Source: Desulfobacteraceae bacterium (GTDB lineage: Bacteria > Desulfobacterota > DSM-4660 > Desulfatiglandales > Desulfatiglandaceae). From it: a stretch of 6,178 nucleotides of DNA. This document shows positions 5,410-6,178 of this stretch, piece by piece. Made by a program: the position numbers and the translations under genes. The stretch spans positions 1-6,178 of the forward strand of contig JAUWPC010000211.1 in assembly GCA_030611815.1 (NCBI GenBank). Reading direction: 5' to 3'. The notes beneath the pieces were generated by a model, which did no database searches, was not told the DNA's origin, and saw nothing but the letters and a program-made list of their open reading frames with translations. Numbering within the stretch: the stretch's first letter is position 1; the number at the start of each line of letters is the position of its first letter.

Positions 5410-5898
5410 ATGGATTCGTACCTAAACAAGATAAAAACCCTTGAGGCAGCAATAGAGGAATGCGACCGTATCAAAGGATTGGGAAAGCGGGTCGTGTTTA
5501 CCAACGGCTGCTTTGACATACTCCACCCCGGTCATACCCGTTATCTTTGTTCTGCTAAAGAATTGGGGGACTTCCTGGTGGTTGCCGTCAACAGCGATGA
5601 CTCTATGCGCATCATAAAGGGGCCTAAGAGACCGATTCTTGAAGAACATTCAAGGGCGGAACTGGTCGCCGCCCTTGAATGTGTAGATCTGGTATTGATC
5701 TTTGACGAGGACAATCCTCTTAGGGTGATAAGCGACCTCTTGCCGGACATCCTTGTTAAAGGCGGGGACTGGGCCGAAGACGAGATCATAGGGGCCGACG
5801 TGGTAAAGAAGAGAGGAGGAGAAGTCAAACGGATTCCCTTTGTGACCGGATTTTCAACAACCGACATCATAACAAAGATTGTGGACCTATATGCTTGA
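5410..5898 (+). CDS. rfaE2: D-glycero-beta-D-manno-heptose 1-phosphate adenylyltransferase (stand-alone RfaE2 / HldE C-terminal domain), 162 aa
   Basis: It transfers AMP from ATP to D-glycero-beta-D-manno-heptose 1-phosphate, giving ADP-heptose for LPS inner-core synthesis in the cytoplasm. Cytidylyltransferase-fold signatures are complete: TNGCFD (31-36), HPGH (39-42, the catalytic HxGH), KGPKRPI (70-76), LVKGGDW (115-121) and GFSTTDII (147-154, the C-terminal nucleotide-binding loop). The spacing and sequence of these motifs fit RfaE2 better than glycerol-3-phosphate cytidylyltransferase. The kinase half (RfaE1) is absent, so this is the split form, as in many non-enteric Gram-negatives; the partner must be encoded elsewhere. 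ATG 5410 gives the usual family length with a short N-terminal helix, but no good ribosome-binding site precedes it. The last codons overlap the ATG (5891) of a further reading frame, which copy B of the miniature element interrupts. Confidence 0.94.
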   Translation: MDSYLNKIKTLEAAIEECDRIKGLGKRVVFTNGCFDILHPGHTRYLCSAKELGDFLVVAVNSDDSMRIIKGPKRPILEEHSRAELVAALECVDLVLIFDEDNPLRVISDLLPDILVKGGDWAEDEIIGADVVKKRGGEVKRIPFVTGFSTTDIITKIVDLYA

Positions 5899-5989
5899 AA
5901 AAAGCCTCCGGTTCCTTAAATCCGCAGTTGCCAGATTCCTCGATCTCTGTTATATAGTGCCTGAACGAAATAACTTCCCTATTTCATAA
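5891..5989 (+). pseudogene. 5' fragment of an unidentified gene overlapping rfaE2, probably interrupted by the copy B element
   Basis: ATG 5891 overlaps the last codons and stop of rfaE2 by 8 nt, a spacing typical of coupled operon genes. The frame encodes MLEKSLRFLKSAV and about eight more native residues before entering the element at 5955, where it reads eleven element-derived codons and stops at TAA 5987-5989 (32 aa in total). If the element and one TA are removed in silico, the frame continues through YVFPVLRP to the window edge without a stop, consistent with a once intact gene. The native part looks amphipathic and is too short to assign to a family. It might instead be a chance ORF, with the next real gene starting after the element (ATG at 6154 in another frame). 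Confidence 0.4.
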
Positions 5990-6152
5990 TCTTAATCATA
6001 ATCGTAATCTTACTCAAAACGATTATGATTAAGAGTACGATTAAGAGTATGAATCCAAAAACAAATTTCAAATGTAGCAGTTATTTCGTCCTAATTTGTG
6101 TGAGGTTTTAAATCCAAAATCGTGCCCGAACAGGGTTTTCGTTCAGGCACTA
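5955..6152 (-). mobile_element. Miniature inverted-repeat element (MITE-like), copy B, 198 bp, inverted relative to copy A
   Basis: It has the same 198-bp length as copy A and aligns without gaps to its reverse complement, with 14 substitutions by hand count. The terminal repeats TAGTGCCTGAACGAAA and TTTCGTTCAGGCACTA are exactly complementary here. Hairpins are retained but weaker: the double-ended terminal stem is at 6122-6131 with 6141-6150 (one mismatch), and the central hexamer stem 5988-6009 with 6021-6042 has about four mismatches, so this copy looks more decayed inside. TA lies at both edges, with further TA dinucleotides outside. It has no coding capacity. Confidence 0.85.
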
Positions 6153-6178
6153 TATGTATTTCCGGTTTTGCGCCCATA

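Overview
The window looks like chromosomal DNA of a Gram-negative, probably anaerobic-lineage bacterium. A stand-alone ADP-heptose synthesis gene (rfaE2) implies heptose-containing LPS. A DUF1998-type helicase fused to an exonuclease, and intergenic gaps filled with short degenerate tandem repeats, remind me of Desulfobacterota/Nitrospirota-type genomes. That placement is inference and weak; nothing here fixes the taxon.

Layout, all genes on the + strand: (1) 1-153, the 3' end of a probable ABC-F ATPase; (2) 252-593, a 113-residue hypothetical protein; (3) 602-799, a 198-bp miniature inverted-repeat element (copy A); (4) 804-3695, a 963-residue SF2 helicase with a DUF1998 zinc region and a C-terminal DEDD exonuclease domain, equivalent to Bacillus MrfA and MrfB joined in one chain; (5) a repeat-filled gap; (6) 3998-4375, a YkgJ-like Cys-cluster protein, overlapping by 4 nt (7) 4372-5112, a ComF-family phosphoribosyltransferase-like protein; (8) a second repeat-filled gap; (9) 5410-5898, rfaE2; (10) 5891 onward, the start of a further reading frame that is cut by (11) 5955-6152, copy B of the miniature element, in inverted orientation.

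The most interesting structure is not a gene. The two 198-bp elements align without gaps once one is reverse-complemented (14 differences by hand count, about 93% identity). They carry terminal inverted repeats and TA at both ends, and fold into several hairpins. Copy A ends 4 nt before the helicase start codon and appears to supply a promoter-like pair with 17-nt spacing and the only weak ribosome-binding match. Copy B interrupts a reading frame that overlaps the end of rfaE2; in-silico removal of the element plus one TA restores an open frame to the window edge.

The gaps between genes hold several unrelated short tandem arrays that mostly share a 7-bp period, one of which (TGATTGT-like) recurs after three different gene ends. 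Functionally the genes are mixed: DNA repair (helicase-exonuclease), a ComF-type protein of uncertain role, LPS precursor synthesis, and a probable translation-associated ATPase. Apart from the ykgJ-comF pair there is no strong sign of one shared pathway.
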